Shown one piece after another: positions 46,910 to 55,130 of a stretch of 55,146 nucleotides of DNA; the stretch's first letter is position 1; each line of letters begins with the position of its first letter. The notes beneath the pieces were generated by a model. That model made no database searches, was not told where the DNA came from, and saw only the letters and a program-made list of their open reading frames with translations. This DNA is from Bacteroidales bacterium. Lineage in GTDB: Bacteria > Bacteroidota > Bacteroidia > Bacteroidales > JAFGXI01. The stretch is taken from the NCBI GenBank assembly GCA_016936665.1, contig JAFGXI010000025.1, positions 1 through 55,146 of the forward strand, in the 5' to 3' direction. The position numbers and the translations under genes were made by a program.

Positions 46910-48022
46910 ATGAGGAATATAATTTTGATTTTATTGTTGATCAGTATTCGTATTTCTTCGCAAACATTAGATTACAACGAATATCACCAAATTATCAATA
47001 ATGCAGAAAAAGCAATATTTGAACGCGGGGATATTGACAGTTGTTTAATATATTATGAAAAAGCTTTTGATACCTTTAATGAGTTTATTTTCCCACATGA
47101 TATAATAAATGCTGTTCAACTTGCATTTTTTTATAAAAAGCCCAATAAAAAATATTTGATTAATGGATTTTCTTACGGTATTAAAATTGAGCATCTAAAA
47201 GGAATTCCGTTATTTGAAAAGGAGTATATAAAATTGAAAAATGATAAAAAATTAGAAGAAAAATATTCTGAAAAGAGAAAAACTTACTTATCAAAAATCA
47301 ACTTTAAATACCTTTTCTTAATTTATAATCTATCTATTGAAGACCAATTAACGAAGAATAAACCTAAAACCGAATACGATTATATAAGACTCGAACAACT
47401 GAACAAGATAATAAACTATACTAAAATATACGGATTTCCATGTGTAAAACATTTAGGAGTCGGTGATGCTGAAATTTTCAGAGAAATAGAACAACCCGAA
47501 AAAGATTTAAAAGAACTAACAAAAAAATATAAGCAAAAGCTTTCGTACTTTTCTGTTGACGAAAATATTTTAGCATCTAAGTTTGCGATTATTATTTTGT
47601 TACATAATAGTTGCACATACGTTAAATTAGAAGAAATACTGCTCGAAGCAGTCAAAAATGGGGAAATACACCCAAGAGAAGTAGGTCTTATTTATGATAA
47701 CATCTATAGGAAAATCTTCATAAATCAGCAAAAATGTGATATTCCAGCGCTTAGCAATGGTTTGTTTGTACTTAATCAATTCGTAAAATATTACAATTTA
47801 GGCGTATCCTTTGATCTTTTAAACTATAAAAGATTTATAAATGGATTTGATTTATTAAAATATGAAAATACAAATAGTAATACAAACACTATTAGTATTG
47901 AAAAGGTAAATGATATTAGAAGAAAATTTAATATCGCATCTATAGAATTAGACCTAAAGAAAAAAACATTTGAACAAAAAAATGGATTAAAATTGTTTTG
48001 GGGCGTTTGGTCTTGTTTGTAA
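46910..48022 (+). CDS. orphan secreted protein of unknown function
   Basis: A 370-residue protein with a signal peptide (residues 1-18, IRISSQ). The mature part is helix-rich and strongly Lys, Ile, Asn and Tyr biased (YHQIINNAEKAIFERGDIDSCLIYYEKAFD near residue 25 looks like a TPR-type helix pair). I recognise no family. Its base composition is visibly more AT-rich than asnS or cysS, and it sits between a pseudogene fragment and the PadR operon, which suggests an accessory, perhaps acquired, gene. A weak hairpin near 48160-48195 could end its transcript. Confidence 0.75.
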   Translation: MRNIILILLLISIRISSQTLDYNEYHQIINNAEKAIFERGDIDSCLIYYEKAFDTFNEFIFPHDIINAVQLAFFYKKPNKKYLINGFSYGIKIEHLKGIPLFEKEYIKLKNDKKLEEKYSEKRKTYLSKINFKYLFLIYNLSIEDQLTKNKPKTEYDYIRLEQLNKIINYTKIYGFPCVKHLGVGDAEIFREIEQPEKDLKELTKKYKQKLSYFSVDENILASKFAIIILLHNSCTYVKLEEILLEAVKNGEIHPREVGLIYDNIYRKIFINQQKCDIPALSNGLFVLNQFVKYYNLGVSFDLLNYKRFINGFDLLKYENTNSNTNTISIEKVNDIRRKFNIASIELDLKKKTFEQKNGLKLFWGVWSCL

Positions 48023-48224
48023 ACTAAATTAAAATCTATACATATAGTTTTCCTCAGCCTCATCTATAGGGAACGAGAGTTTTTTAAAGTGTATTTTTCT
48101 ATTGTTACCGCAATGTTTACAGTTGCAAACCCGCATGTACATCCATTCAGTGAGGCTTAAAACCCTCACCAGCTAGGGGATAGAGGTTTTCTGTAAAATC
48201 TTTTTTTGTTTTCTTTGTAATAAT

Positions 48225-48256
48225 TTTGTTATATATAATTTACTTATATATATTTG
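48225..48256 (+). promoter_or_regulatory. promoter of the PadR operon
   Basis: TTTG at 48225-48228, 20 bases, then TATATTTG at 48249-48256 match both boxes of the Bacteroidota promoter. The PadR start codon is 27 bases downstream. PadR autoregulation at this site is likely by family, not shown. Confidence 0.7.
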
Positions 48257-48282
48257 CTTCATTAATATTAAAGAAACAAAAC

Positions 48283-48636
48283 ATGGCTACAAAAGATTTA
48301 TTAAAAGGCACTTTAAAACCTATCATTTTAAAATTGCTATCTGAAAAAGGCAGATTATATGGATATGAAATGACACAAAGCGTTAAGGAATTAACTCAGG
48401 GGAAAATTGAATTAACCTTTGGCGCATTATATCCAATATTGCATAAATTAGAGGAAGAAGGTATTGTACAAACCGAATCGGAAGTAATAAACAACCGAAA
48501 CCGAATCTACTATTCTTTAACGGAAAGTGGTAAAGGTAAAGCTCAGGAAATGATTGAAGAACTTGAAGAATTTGTATCATCGCTTAAAGCTTTATTAAAC
48601 CCTAATTATGGCTTAAATTATGTGCTTGCTCGATAA
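48283..48636 (+). CDS. PadR-family transcription regulator
   Basis: A 117-residue winged-helix regulator (LKGTLKPIILKLLSEKGRLYGYEMTQSV, then LTFGALYPILHKLEEEGIV, then NRNRIYYSLTESGK). PadR proteins usually repress a neighbouring membrane gene and respond to a small molecule or to a partner protein. The start ATG at 48283 is chosen because family homology begins there (MATKDLLKGTL); an upstream TTG lies inside the promoter. The gene overlaps the next gene by 17 bases, so they are translated together. It is the likely control element of the two membrane proteins that follow. Confidence 0.94.
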   Translation: MATKDLLKGTLKPIILKLLSEKGRLYGYEMTQSVKELTQGKIELTFGALYPILHKLEEEGIVQTESEVINNRNRIYYSLTESGKGKAQEMIEELEEFVSSLKALLNPNYGLNYVLAR

Positions 48637-50065
48637 ACACCAAGTTCTCCTTATCAGATCTGACGTTAAACAGGCCGGCATTACCTTGTCGCATTTATCC
48701 GATGACTTAATTGACCATATTTGTTGCGAAGTTGAAACGCTTATGTACGAAGGACAAAGCTTTGCTCAAGCCTACGAAACAGTTAAAAGCCAGACAGGTA
48801 TATCTGTACTTAAAAAAATACAAGACGACACTCAATTTCTAATAGACAAAAATTATAGACTCATGAAAACAAGTATGAAAATAACAGGAAACATAGCCCT
48901 TGCTTTGGTAATGTTTGGTACTGTTTTTAAAATTATACATTGGCCGGGTGCCAGTATTATTTTATCCCTCGGATTTTTAATAACTGTTCTGGCTTTTTTT
49001 CCATTAGCTGTATATGTAAACTACCAAAAAGTAAACGAAAAGAAAAATCTATGGCTTCATTTAGCAGTATTTTTTGGCGGCATCACCTTTATGATGGGGG
49101 TTGCCTTTAAAATTCAACACTGGCATGGAGCTTCTTGGCTCTTGTTTGCAGGTTACATTAGTTTAATTTTTGCTGTACTGCCCATCGTTTTATTTTCAAA
49201 CGTTAAAAAAGTAAACGATAAAAAAGACAAACGCATTTATACAATTGGCTTTATAGCTATGTTTATATTTGTACTATCCAGTATGTTTAAGCTCTTTCAT
49301 TGGCCAGGAGCCAGTATCTTGATGCTTTTGGGTTCATTTCTGTTAATTTCTGTATTCCTACCTTTTTATACTTGGAGACATATTCAAAAGGAGGGACGGA
49401 TTACAGGGCAATTTATCTACACCATTATTCTATCCATGTTTTTGGTCTTATTTACTTCGCTTGTGGCTATCAATGTTTCAGAAAAAAGCTTAGCCAACTT
49501 TATAGATCACAGTAAAAACGAAAATTTAATTGAAGATTACTTATATCAAAACAATAGGTCGCAAGTCGCTTTAATGAATGATAGTCTTTTACAAAAATCA
49601 CAAATCAAAAGTATCAAAAAAACGTCTGACAGTTTATGTGAGTATATCACAGATATTCAAGGTCAACTTATTCGTGCCATTGATACCGATAATACTACAG
49701 AAATAAGTCTGTTGATACAACAACCTGAACGCATTGTTAGAAAAGATAATAGTAGTGGCGTATATTCATTAATGATTGGCAATTCCAATAATGGCAAAGC
49801 TTATATGCTTAAAAGAGAACTGGAACGATACAAAAAACTCATTTTTGGAGTCTTAGGATCAAACAACGAAATGCTGAAAAAAACGAATTTTCTATTTGAC
49901 CTTTCGAACAATACTAAATTTGGTAAAGAAATACCTTGGGAACTATACCATTTTCAAAATACGACTTTAGCTGGTTGCCTAGCCTTTCTAAATAATCTTC
50001 AGACTGCAATTCGTATCAATGAAGCATATGCCTTAGAAACTTTATTAACAACTACAAACCAATAA
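48620..50065 (+). CDS. HAAS-like, triple GldL-like hairpin, GldM-like membrane protein
   Basis: A 481-residue inner-membrane protein. Residues about 12-60 (DVKQAGITLSHLSDDLIDHI, then EGQSFAQAYETVKSQTG) resemble the HAAS/prefix domain found with PadR regulators. Three membrane hairpins follow, each with FK..HWxGAS at the turn: residues 103-112, 163-172 and 223-232, spaced exactly 60 apart. The same pattern marks GldL, but the Glu of GldL's second membrane helix is not present in any of the three. A further membrane segment (about 264-285) leads into a periplasmic part that starts LVAINVSEKSLANFID and ends with PWELYHFQNTTLAGCLAFLNNLQTAI, both similar to GldM's first periplasmic domain. The gene overlaps padR by 17 bases, and the second membrane protein starts 13 bases after its stop. 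Function unknown; a motor or envelope-sensing role is inference. Confidence 0.8.
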   Translation: MCLLDKHQVLLIRSDVKQAGITLSHLSDDLIDHICCEVETLMYEGQSFAQAYETVKSQTGISVLKKIQDDTQFLIDKNYRLMKTSMKITGNIALALVMFGTVFKIIHWPGASIILSLGFLITVLAFFPLAVYVNYQKVNEKKNLWLHLAVFFGGITFMMGVAFKIQHWHGASWLLFAGYISLIFAVLPIVLFSNVKKVNDKKDKRIYTIGFIAMFIFVLSSMFKLFHWPGASILMLLGSFLLISVFLPFYTWRHIQKEGRITGQFIYTIILSMFLVLFTSLVAINVSEKSLANFIDHSKNENLIEDYLYQNNRSQVALMNDSLLQKSQIKSIKKTSDSLCEYITDIQGQLIRAIDTDNTTEISLLIQQPERIVRKDNSSGVYSLMIGNSNNGKAYMLKRELERYKKLIFGVLGSNNEMLKKTNFLFDLSNNTKFGKEIPWELYHFQNTTLAGCLAFLNNLQTAIRINEAYALETLLTTTNQ

Positions 50066-50078
50066 ACATTCCATTATT

Positions 50079-51053
50079 ATGAAGAAATTTATTTATATCT
50101 CCGGAATCTTAGCAGCTAATTTAATGTTTTTAGGAGCCATCTTTAAAGTCATGCATTGGCCAGGCGCCTCTATTCTTTTGGTTGCCAGTGTTTTTACTTT
50201 GAGTTTCATCTTCTTGCCTGCGGGCTTGAATACTGCCTATCGTAAAAGTCAAACCCAGAAATATAAAGCTAGTTATATTGTAGCTTATATTGTTTTCTCA
50301 TTTGTGTTTATTGGTTCATTATTTAAAATTCAACATTGGCCGGGAGCAAGTCTACTTATGCTTATAGGTATACCTTTACCCATTGTATTATTTTTACCTG
50401 TATATCTATTTCAAACACGTAAAGATAAGGAATACTCTATGATCAATTTTATGGGTATTATGTTTGGAATGACTTTCGTATCTGTATTTAGTGCAATGCT
50501 CTCCATAAATAACAGCGCTAGTGTGCTTAATAATCTCGAAGATCAATATCAATATCAGGTACGTCTCGTAAAGTACAACTATGAGCGGCCTCAAATCTTA
50601 GATTCTTCAGATCCGATTCAAGAAAAAGCCAATAGCATTTGTTCTAAAATTAAAGTGTTGAAGGATAATATATTAACGGCATCTAATAATCCATCGGTTT
50701 CTGAACAATTTAAATCAGAATTGCCAAACGTCTTGGCTGCGAAAGACAATGTAGACATTCCTGCTAGAATCGTTTGGTTTGATAAAGGCAGCTTTCCTTT
50801 AACTGAAATAAAAAATATGCTTGAGGAACTCAATCAGTCAATAAGTACATCAAATACAATTGGCGATGAACAAAAAGCCTTATGTGAACATATTCTTAGT
50901 GTAAAACCTGTCATATATGCAAGTCGTGCTCAAGATGCTGTGAGTTGGGAAAACAATTATTTTGCTGATAAAAATTTAGTGATGATTCTTGATGTTTTAA
51001 CTCGTTTGGAACGTAACATAAGATTTGTACAAACAGAAATTGCTAAAATTTAA
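50079..51053 (+). CDS. double GldL-like hairpin, GldM-like membrane protein
   Basis: A 324-residue inner-membrane protein, companion of the preceding one. Two hairpins carry FKVMHWPGAS (residues 22-31) and FKIQHWPGAS (82-91), again 60 residues apart and again without an acidic residue in the second helix of either. A third membrane segment (about 122-142, MGIMFGMTFVSVFSAML) leads into a periplasmic part of about 180 residues that ends NYFADKNLVMILDVLTRLERNIRFVQTEI, similar to the GldM D1 end. It lacks the HAAS-like N-terminus. It is the last gene of the padR operon. Confidence 0.8.
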   Translation: MKKFIYISGILAANLMFLGAIFKVMHWPGASILLVASVFTLSFIFLPAGLNTAYRKSQTQKYKASYIVAYIVFSFVFIGSLFKIQHWPGASLLMLIGIPLPIVLFLPVYLFQTRKDKEYSMINFMGIMFGMTFVSVFSAMLSINNSASVLNNLEDQYQYQVRLVKYNYERPQILDSSDPIQEKANSICSKIKVLKDNILTASNNPSVSEQFKSELPNVLAAKDNVDIPARIVWFDKGSFPLTEIKNMLEELNQSISTSNTIGDEQKALCEHILSVKPVIYASRAQDAVSWENNYFADKNLVMILDVLTRLERNIRFVQTEIAKI

Positions 51054-51246
51054 ATAATATTTCGATTCTCTTTGTTTTAGAAAATACCTCAACTAACCAC
51101 AGAAATACTGTATTAATCTATGCACTTGCCATAGTTTTATATTGCGCTAGTAACAATTTACCTAACCGTATACATAAAGTATAATCAATAATTGCCTTAC
51201 ATAGAACACCTAAAAACCATAAGTTTAAAATTTTTAACACTTTTTA

Positions 51247-51383
51247 TTTGCATTGTACATTAATTAAATATTAAATTTGTGAGGTAAATCATTAAGAGTT
51301 CTTCTTATTTGATTTGCGTTTTTTTCATAATTAGTTATTTTTGGGTTTGGCGGGCAACAGTAAGCTGTTGCCTGTTTTTTTAT
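51247..51383 (+). ncRNA. candidate small RNA of about 100 bases
   Basis: In the 377-base gap after the padR operon, TTTG (51247-51250) and TAAATTTG (51272-51279) form a promoter-like pair with a 21-base spacing. About 75 bases on, a perfect terminator hairpin (51353-51372) with a T run follows. No reading frame of note lies between. Transcription from 51286 to about 51383 would give a 98-base RNA. The alternative is that the hairpin simply ends a long 3' tail of the padR operon. The rest of the gap (51054-51246) is AT-rich with nothing recognised. Confidence 0.35.
51353..51381 (+). terminator. strong intrinsic terminator
   Basis: An eight-base perfect stem GGCAACAG/CTGTTGCC with loop TAAG is followed by TG and seven T residues. 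Confidence 0.85.
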
Positions 51384-51398
51384 CTCTAAAATTAAATG

Positions 51399-51406
51399 TA
51401 ATTTTG
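51399..51406 (+). promoter_or_regulatory. putative -7 element TAATTTTG
   Basis: Match to TAnnTTTG between the terminator and the methyltransferase ATG at 51431, 24 bases before it. The -33 site is not clear. Confidence 0.45.
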
Positions 51407-51430
51407 TTCTAGAATACAGATTCCAATTAA

Positions 51431-52195
51431 ATGCAAACAGCAGAACGCGTATCACATACCGACATATCCGATAATTACGTTTTTCAACGTTCTCAGTTGG
51501 CCTACTACGAAGCCTTGAAATTAATTGAAGGCACTGTACTTGAAATTGGAAGCGGACAAGGCTATGGCATGCAAATATTAGCCCCCAAAGCTACAAGATA
51601 CATAGCATTAGACAAATATCCAACAGAAATTATTCAGCCGGAAAATGCTCCAAAAATTGAGTTTATTCAAACCAATGTTCCTCCTCTTTCACCAATCGAC
51701 GACGAAAGTGTTGATTTTGTAGTCAGTTTTCAGGTGATCGAGCATATTAAAAACGACAAAGCATTTGTAAAAGAAATCTTTAGGGTATTAAAACCCGGTG
51801 GTGCTTTTATTGTTTCTACACCTAACATAAAAATGTCGCTTACCAGAAACCCTTGGCATATTCGAGAATATACTGTAGAAGAATTTAAAAAATTGCTTGC
51901 GTCTAATTTCGATCGCATTGAAGCAAAAGGCGTTTTCGGTAATGAAAAAATCATGCAATATTATGCTGAAAACAAAAAAAATGTCGAGAAAATTACTCGC
52001 TTCGACGTTTTCAATTTACAATACCTTCTACCTCGACAATTACTCCAAATTCCCTACGACATTTTAAACAGAAGAAACCGTAAAAAAATACTAAACGGCA
52101 ACAATAATTTGGTTGCCGGAATAAAAATGAACGATTACCATATCGCAGACGCCAACGATTTGTGTTTTGATTTATTTTATATCGCTAAAAAATAG
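51431..52195 (+). CDS. class I SAM-dependent methyltransferase
   Basis: A 254-residue cytoplasmic methyltransferase of the Methyltransf_11/UbiE-like type. Motif I is VLEIGSGQGYG (about residues 37-47), the acidic residue after beta-2 is in IALDKYP, and motif post-I/II runs VDFVVSFQVIEHIKNDKAF and VLKPGGAFIVSTPN. Residues 130-254 form a variable, mostly helical cap (YYAENKKNVEKITRFDVFNLQYLLPRQ). The substrate is unknown; such proteins often sit with surface glycan genes, but none are nearby. The MORN-repeat gene follows after 17 bases. Confidence 0.9.
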   Translation: MQTAERVSHTDISDNYVFQRSQLAYYEALKLIEGTVLEIGSGQGYGMQILAPKATRYIALDKYPTEIIQPENAPKIEFIQTNVPPLSPIDDESVDFVVSFQVIEHIKNDKAFVKEIFRVLKPGGAFIVSTPNIKMSLTRNPWHIREYTVEEFKKLLASNFDRIEAKGVFGNEKIMQYYAENKKNVEKITRFDVFNLQYLLPRQLLQIPYDILNRRNRKKILNGNNNLVAGIKMNDYHIADANDLCFDLFYIAKK

Positions 52196-52212
52196 AAAAG
52201 TATATTAACCAG

Positions 52213-53052
52213 ATGAGAACACTGTTTATATTATTTTTTATACTGATTGTCACTTCTCTCAAAAGTCAAACAGATACGCTTAATCAAACAAACGCCCAAA
52301 ACGAAAAAATTGGTTATTGGATTGTTTATTTCGACAATACCGACAAAGTCTTAGAAGAAGGTAAATATATAGGAGGAAAAAGAGACGGACTCTGGAAACA
52401 GTATCTAGAAGATGGAACTTTAAGTGCCGAAATTACTTACAAAAACGACGAACCTTCCGGTTATGCTAAAAACTACTACCCAAACGGACAAGTTGCAGAA
52501 GAAGGTATTTGGGAATTCGATAAATGGGTTGGACAATATAAAGCCTATTACCCAAACGGATCTATTAATTACGAATGGTCTTTTAACGAAAACGGAAAGC
52601 GTAGTGGGCAGCAAGTATATTACCACGAAAATGGTAAAAAAATGATAGAAGGGAATTGGAATAATGGACAAGAATCTGGCGTAATTAAACGATACAACGA
52701 AAAAGGGCAACTTATTTTAGAACAGACCTTCAACGAAGGAGTCGAAAACCCGGATCTAACCGTAACCTATCATCCCGAAAAAGAAACAAATATTAAACCC
52801 GATTTAGTAAAACCACAAGACACAAAGCCTAAATACACCCAACACCAGCTCGACAGCATCAAAGCTTTAGAGCATTTTAATACTACAGGAGAGCGAAAAT
52901 TATACGATACCAAGCGCAGATTAACGCAAGAAGGATACTTCGAAAACGGGGTGTTGATTAAAGGTAAAAAATACTATTACAATGAGAATGACCTTCTCAT
53001 CAAAACAGAAATTTATAACAACGGAAAGCTGTATAAAACCATAAATCACTAA
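52213..53052 (+). CDS. exported MORN-repeat (YwqK-like) protein
   Basis: A 279-residue protein with a signal peptide (residues 1-19, SLKSQ). Residues about 30-175 hold six MORN_2-type repeats of 22-24 residues (LEEGKYIGGKRDGLWKQYLEDG, AKNYYPNGQVAEEGIW, KAYYPNGSINYEWSF, QQVYYHENGKKMIEG), and two more occur at the end (RKLYDTKRRLTQEGYFENG, KKYYYNENDLLIKTE). The central part is a charged linker. MORN_2 proteins of Bacteroidota are widespread; their job is unknown. It is probably co-transcribed with the methyltransferase. Confidence 0.88.
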   Translation: MRTLFILFFILIVTSLKSQTDTLNQTNAQNEKIGYWIVYFDNTDKVLEEGKYIGGKRDGLWKQYLEDGTLSAEITYKNDEPSGYAKNYYPNGQVAEEGIWEFDKWVGQYKAYYPNGSINYEWSFNENGKRSGQQVYYHENGKKMIEGNWNNGQESGVIKRYNEKGQLILEQTFNEGVENPDLTVTYHPEKETNIKPDLVKPQDTKPKYTQHQLDSIKALEHFNTTGERKLYDTKRRLTQEGYFENGVLIKGKKYYYNENDLLIKTEIYNNGKLYKTINH

Positions 53053-53225
53053 TCGAGATAAAACAACCTATGAATCAAATAAATTCATAAAAAACAAGAA
53101 AAGATAAGCAGATGAAAACATTTTTTTCGAATACCGACAGCTTAACATTTAAAACCTACATTCCTTGTTGTTGCTAAATCATTAATAGCTTAACAAAAAA
53201 ATTATTATCATCAATTTATTTAAAC

Positions 53226-54689
53226 ATGTCGAAACCAATTTATATATACAACACTTTAAGCAGAAAAAAAGAGCTTTTCCAACCCATCAATCCACCATTT
53301 GTAGGCTTATATGTTTGCGGTCCTACCGTATATGGCGATGGACATCTTGGGCATGCCAGACCTGCAATTACATTTGATGTCTTGTTTCGATTACTCAAAC
53401 ATTACGACTTTAAAGTTCGCTACGTAAGAAATATTACCGATGTTGGCCACTTAGAGCACGATGCTGACGAAGGCGAAGATAAAATTGCAAAAAAAGCACG
53501 CCTAGAACAACTCGAACCAATGGAAGTTGTTCAATTCTATACCGAGCGCTACCATAAAAACATGGAAGATTTGAATGTGCTCAGTCCGAGCATCGAACCG
53601 AGAGCATCGGGGCACATCATTGAGCAATTAAAAATGATCGATCAGATTATGGACAATGGCTTCGCATACGAAAGCAACGGATCTATTTATTTCGATGTTG
53701 AAGCGTATAACAAAAAGCATCATTACGGAAAATTATCCGGTAGAAACATCGATGATCTTTTAAATACCACCCGACAATTAGATGGCCAAGAAGAAAAACG
53801 CAACAGTTTCGATTTCGCTTTATGGAAAAAAGCCAATCCGGAACACATTATGCGTTGGCCTTCGAAATACAGCGATGGATTTCCGGGTTGGCACATGGAA
53901 TGTTCTGCTATGAGCACCAAATATTTAGGTCAAGAATTCGATATTCATGGCGGAGGAATGGATTTACAATTCCCTCACCATGAGTGCGAAATTGCACAAT
54001 CGACAGCAGCCCACGGGAGCGAGTCGGTAAAATACTGGATGCACAACAATATGATTACCATTAACGGACAAAAAATGGGAAAATCGTTAGGAAACTTTAT
54101 TACGCTAAACGAATTTTTCGAGGGTTCTCATAAACTACTAGATCAAGCTTATAACCCAATGACCGTTCGGTTTTTTATCCTACAAGCACATTACAGAAGC
54201 ACCGTAGATTTTTCTAACGAAGCGTTGCAAGCCGCCGAAAAAGGTCTTTCGAGATTACTCTCTGCATACGAAACATTACAAAAAATTAAACCTTCTGAGC
54301 AATCAGACGTCGATGTTAAAACTCTGAATAACAAGTGTTACGAAGCCATTAACGACGATTTGAATACGCCAATTGTCATCGCTCATCTTTTCGAAGGTGT
54401 GAAAATGATAAACACACTATCCGACGGGAAAGCACAAATTAACACCGACGATTTGGCTATACTTCAATCAACCTTTAAAACATTTATTTTTGAAATTCTT
54501 GGTTTAAAAGCCCCGGAAAACGATATCCAAAACGATTTAACCGATCAGTTGATGCGTATATTAATTGATGCTCGGCAAGAAGCTAAAGATAAGAAAGACT
54601 GGGCTACTGCCGATGCCATTAGAGATAAACTCTCTGCCTTGGGCGTTCAACTCAAAGATGGGAAAAACGGTGTTGAATGGTCGATTTAA
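53226..54689 (+). CDS. cysS: cysteinyl-tRNA synthetase
   Basis: A 487-residue class I synthetase. The zinc Cys C31 lies in [11 protein letters not shown], the HIGH-type motif is HLGH at residues 40-43, further zinc ligands are in [10 protein letters not shown] and [11 protein letters not shown], and KMGKSLGN is the KMSKS-type loop. The C-terminal DALR-type helices end in [20 protein letters not shown]. The start ATG at 53226 matches the family. A terminator follows the gene; there is a 173-base gap upstream with nothing recognised. Confidence 0.97.
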   Translation: MSKPIYIYNTLSRKKELFQPINPPFVGLYVCGPTVYGDGHLGHARPAITFDVLFRLLKHYDFKVRYVRNITDVGHLEHDADEGEDKIAKKARLEQLEPMEVVQFYTERYHKNMEDLNVLSPSIEPRASGHIIEQLKMIDQIMDNGFAYESNGSIYFDVEAYNKKHHYGKLSGRNIDDLLNTTRQLDGQEEKRNSFDFALWKKANPEHIMRWPSKYSDGFPGWHMECSAMSTKYLGQEFDIHGGGMDLQFPHHECEIAQSTAAHGSESVKYWMHNNMITINGQKMGKSLGNFITLNEFFEGSHKLLDQAYNPMTVRFFILQAHYRSTVDFSNEALQAAEKGLSRLLSAYETLQKIKPSEQSDVDVKTLNNKCYEAINDDLNTPIVIAHLFEGVKMINTLSDGKAQINTDDLAILQSTFKTFIFEILGLKAPENDIQNDLTDQLMRILIDARQEAKDKKDWATADAIRDKLSALGVQLKDGKNGVEWSI

Positions 54690-54697
54690 AATACTAC

Positions 54698-54727
54698 AAA
54701 GGGCATTTATTTTATTTGCCCTTTTTT
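54698..54727 (+). terminator. terminator of cysS
   Basis: The stem AAAGGGCA/TGCCCTTT with an 11-base loop is followed by a T run. Confidence 0.8.
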
Positions 54728-54824
54728 ATTGAAACTGTGCCTATTAAAAAAACGTAACACAACTCACTAAACAACTTCGTATAATGTGTTCCAACTATAA
54801 TATTTTCAATTGATAATTAATCGG

Positions 54825-55130
54825 ATGCAAAAGTCTTTAATTCTAATACTGAGTTTATTAATTGCAATTTCTGCTTTCACTCAAACTAAACCAAAAATAG
54901 GGTTAGTTCTAAGCGGTGGTGGTGCTAAAGGCATTGCACATATAGGTGTTTTAAAAGAACTGGAAAAAAAAGGAATTCGCCCCGATTATATTGCAGGAAC
55001 AAGTATGGGAGCACTTGTGGGAGGTCTTTATGCAGTAGGATATTCTGCCGATGAAATTGTGACTCGTCCTAAAAAAAGTTTACACTTTTTACTTGTTAAT
55101 CCTGATTCAAATTTACACATTTTTTTTTAA
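54825..55130 (+). pseudogene. patatin-like phospholipase, truncated
   Basis: The ATG at 54825 opens a signal peptide ([18 protein letters not shown]) and a patatin domain: [20 protein letters not shown] with the oxyanion loop GGGAKG, and the nucleophile elbow GTSMG with the catalytic Ser. Homology runs to GYSADEI (55058). Beyond this the residues no longer fit the family and the frame ends at a TAA at 55130. A patatin of this secreted Bacteroidota type should be over 700 residues with a surface-antigen barrel, so this is a 5' fragment. The break coincides with a possible insertion-sequence end at about 55060. Confidence 0.8.

Noticed and set aside
48620..51053. The two membrane proteins as the true gldL and gldM of the T9SS
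   Set aside because: gldK and gldN are not adjacent, hairpins are repeated two or three times, the membrane acidic residue is missing, and the GldM part is far shorter than the four-domain GldM.
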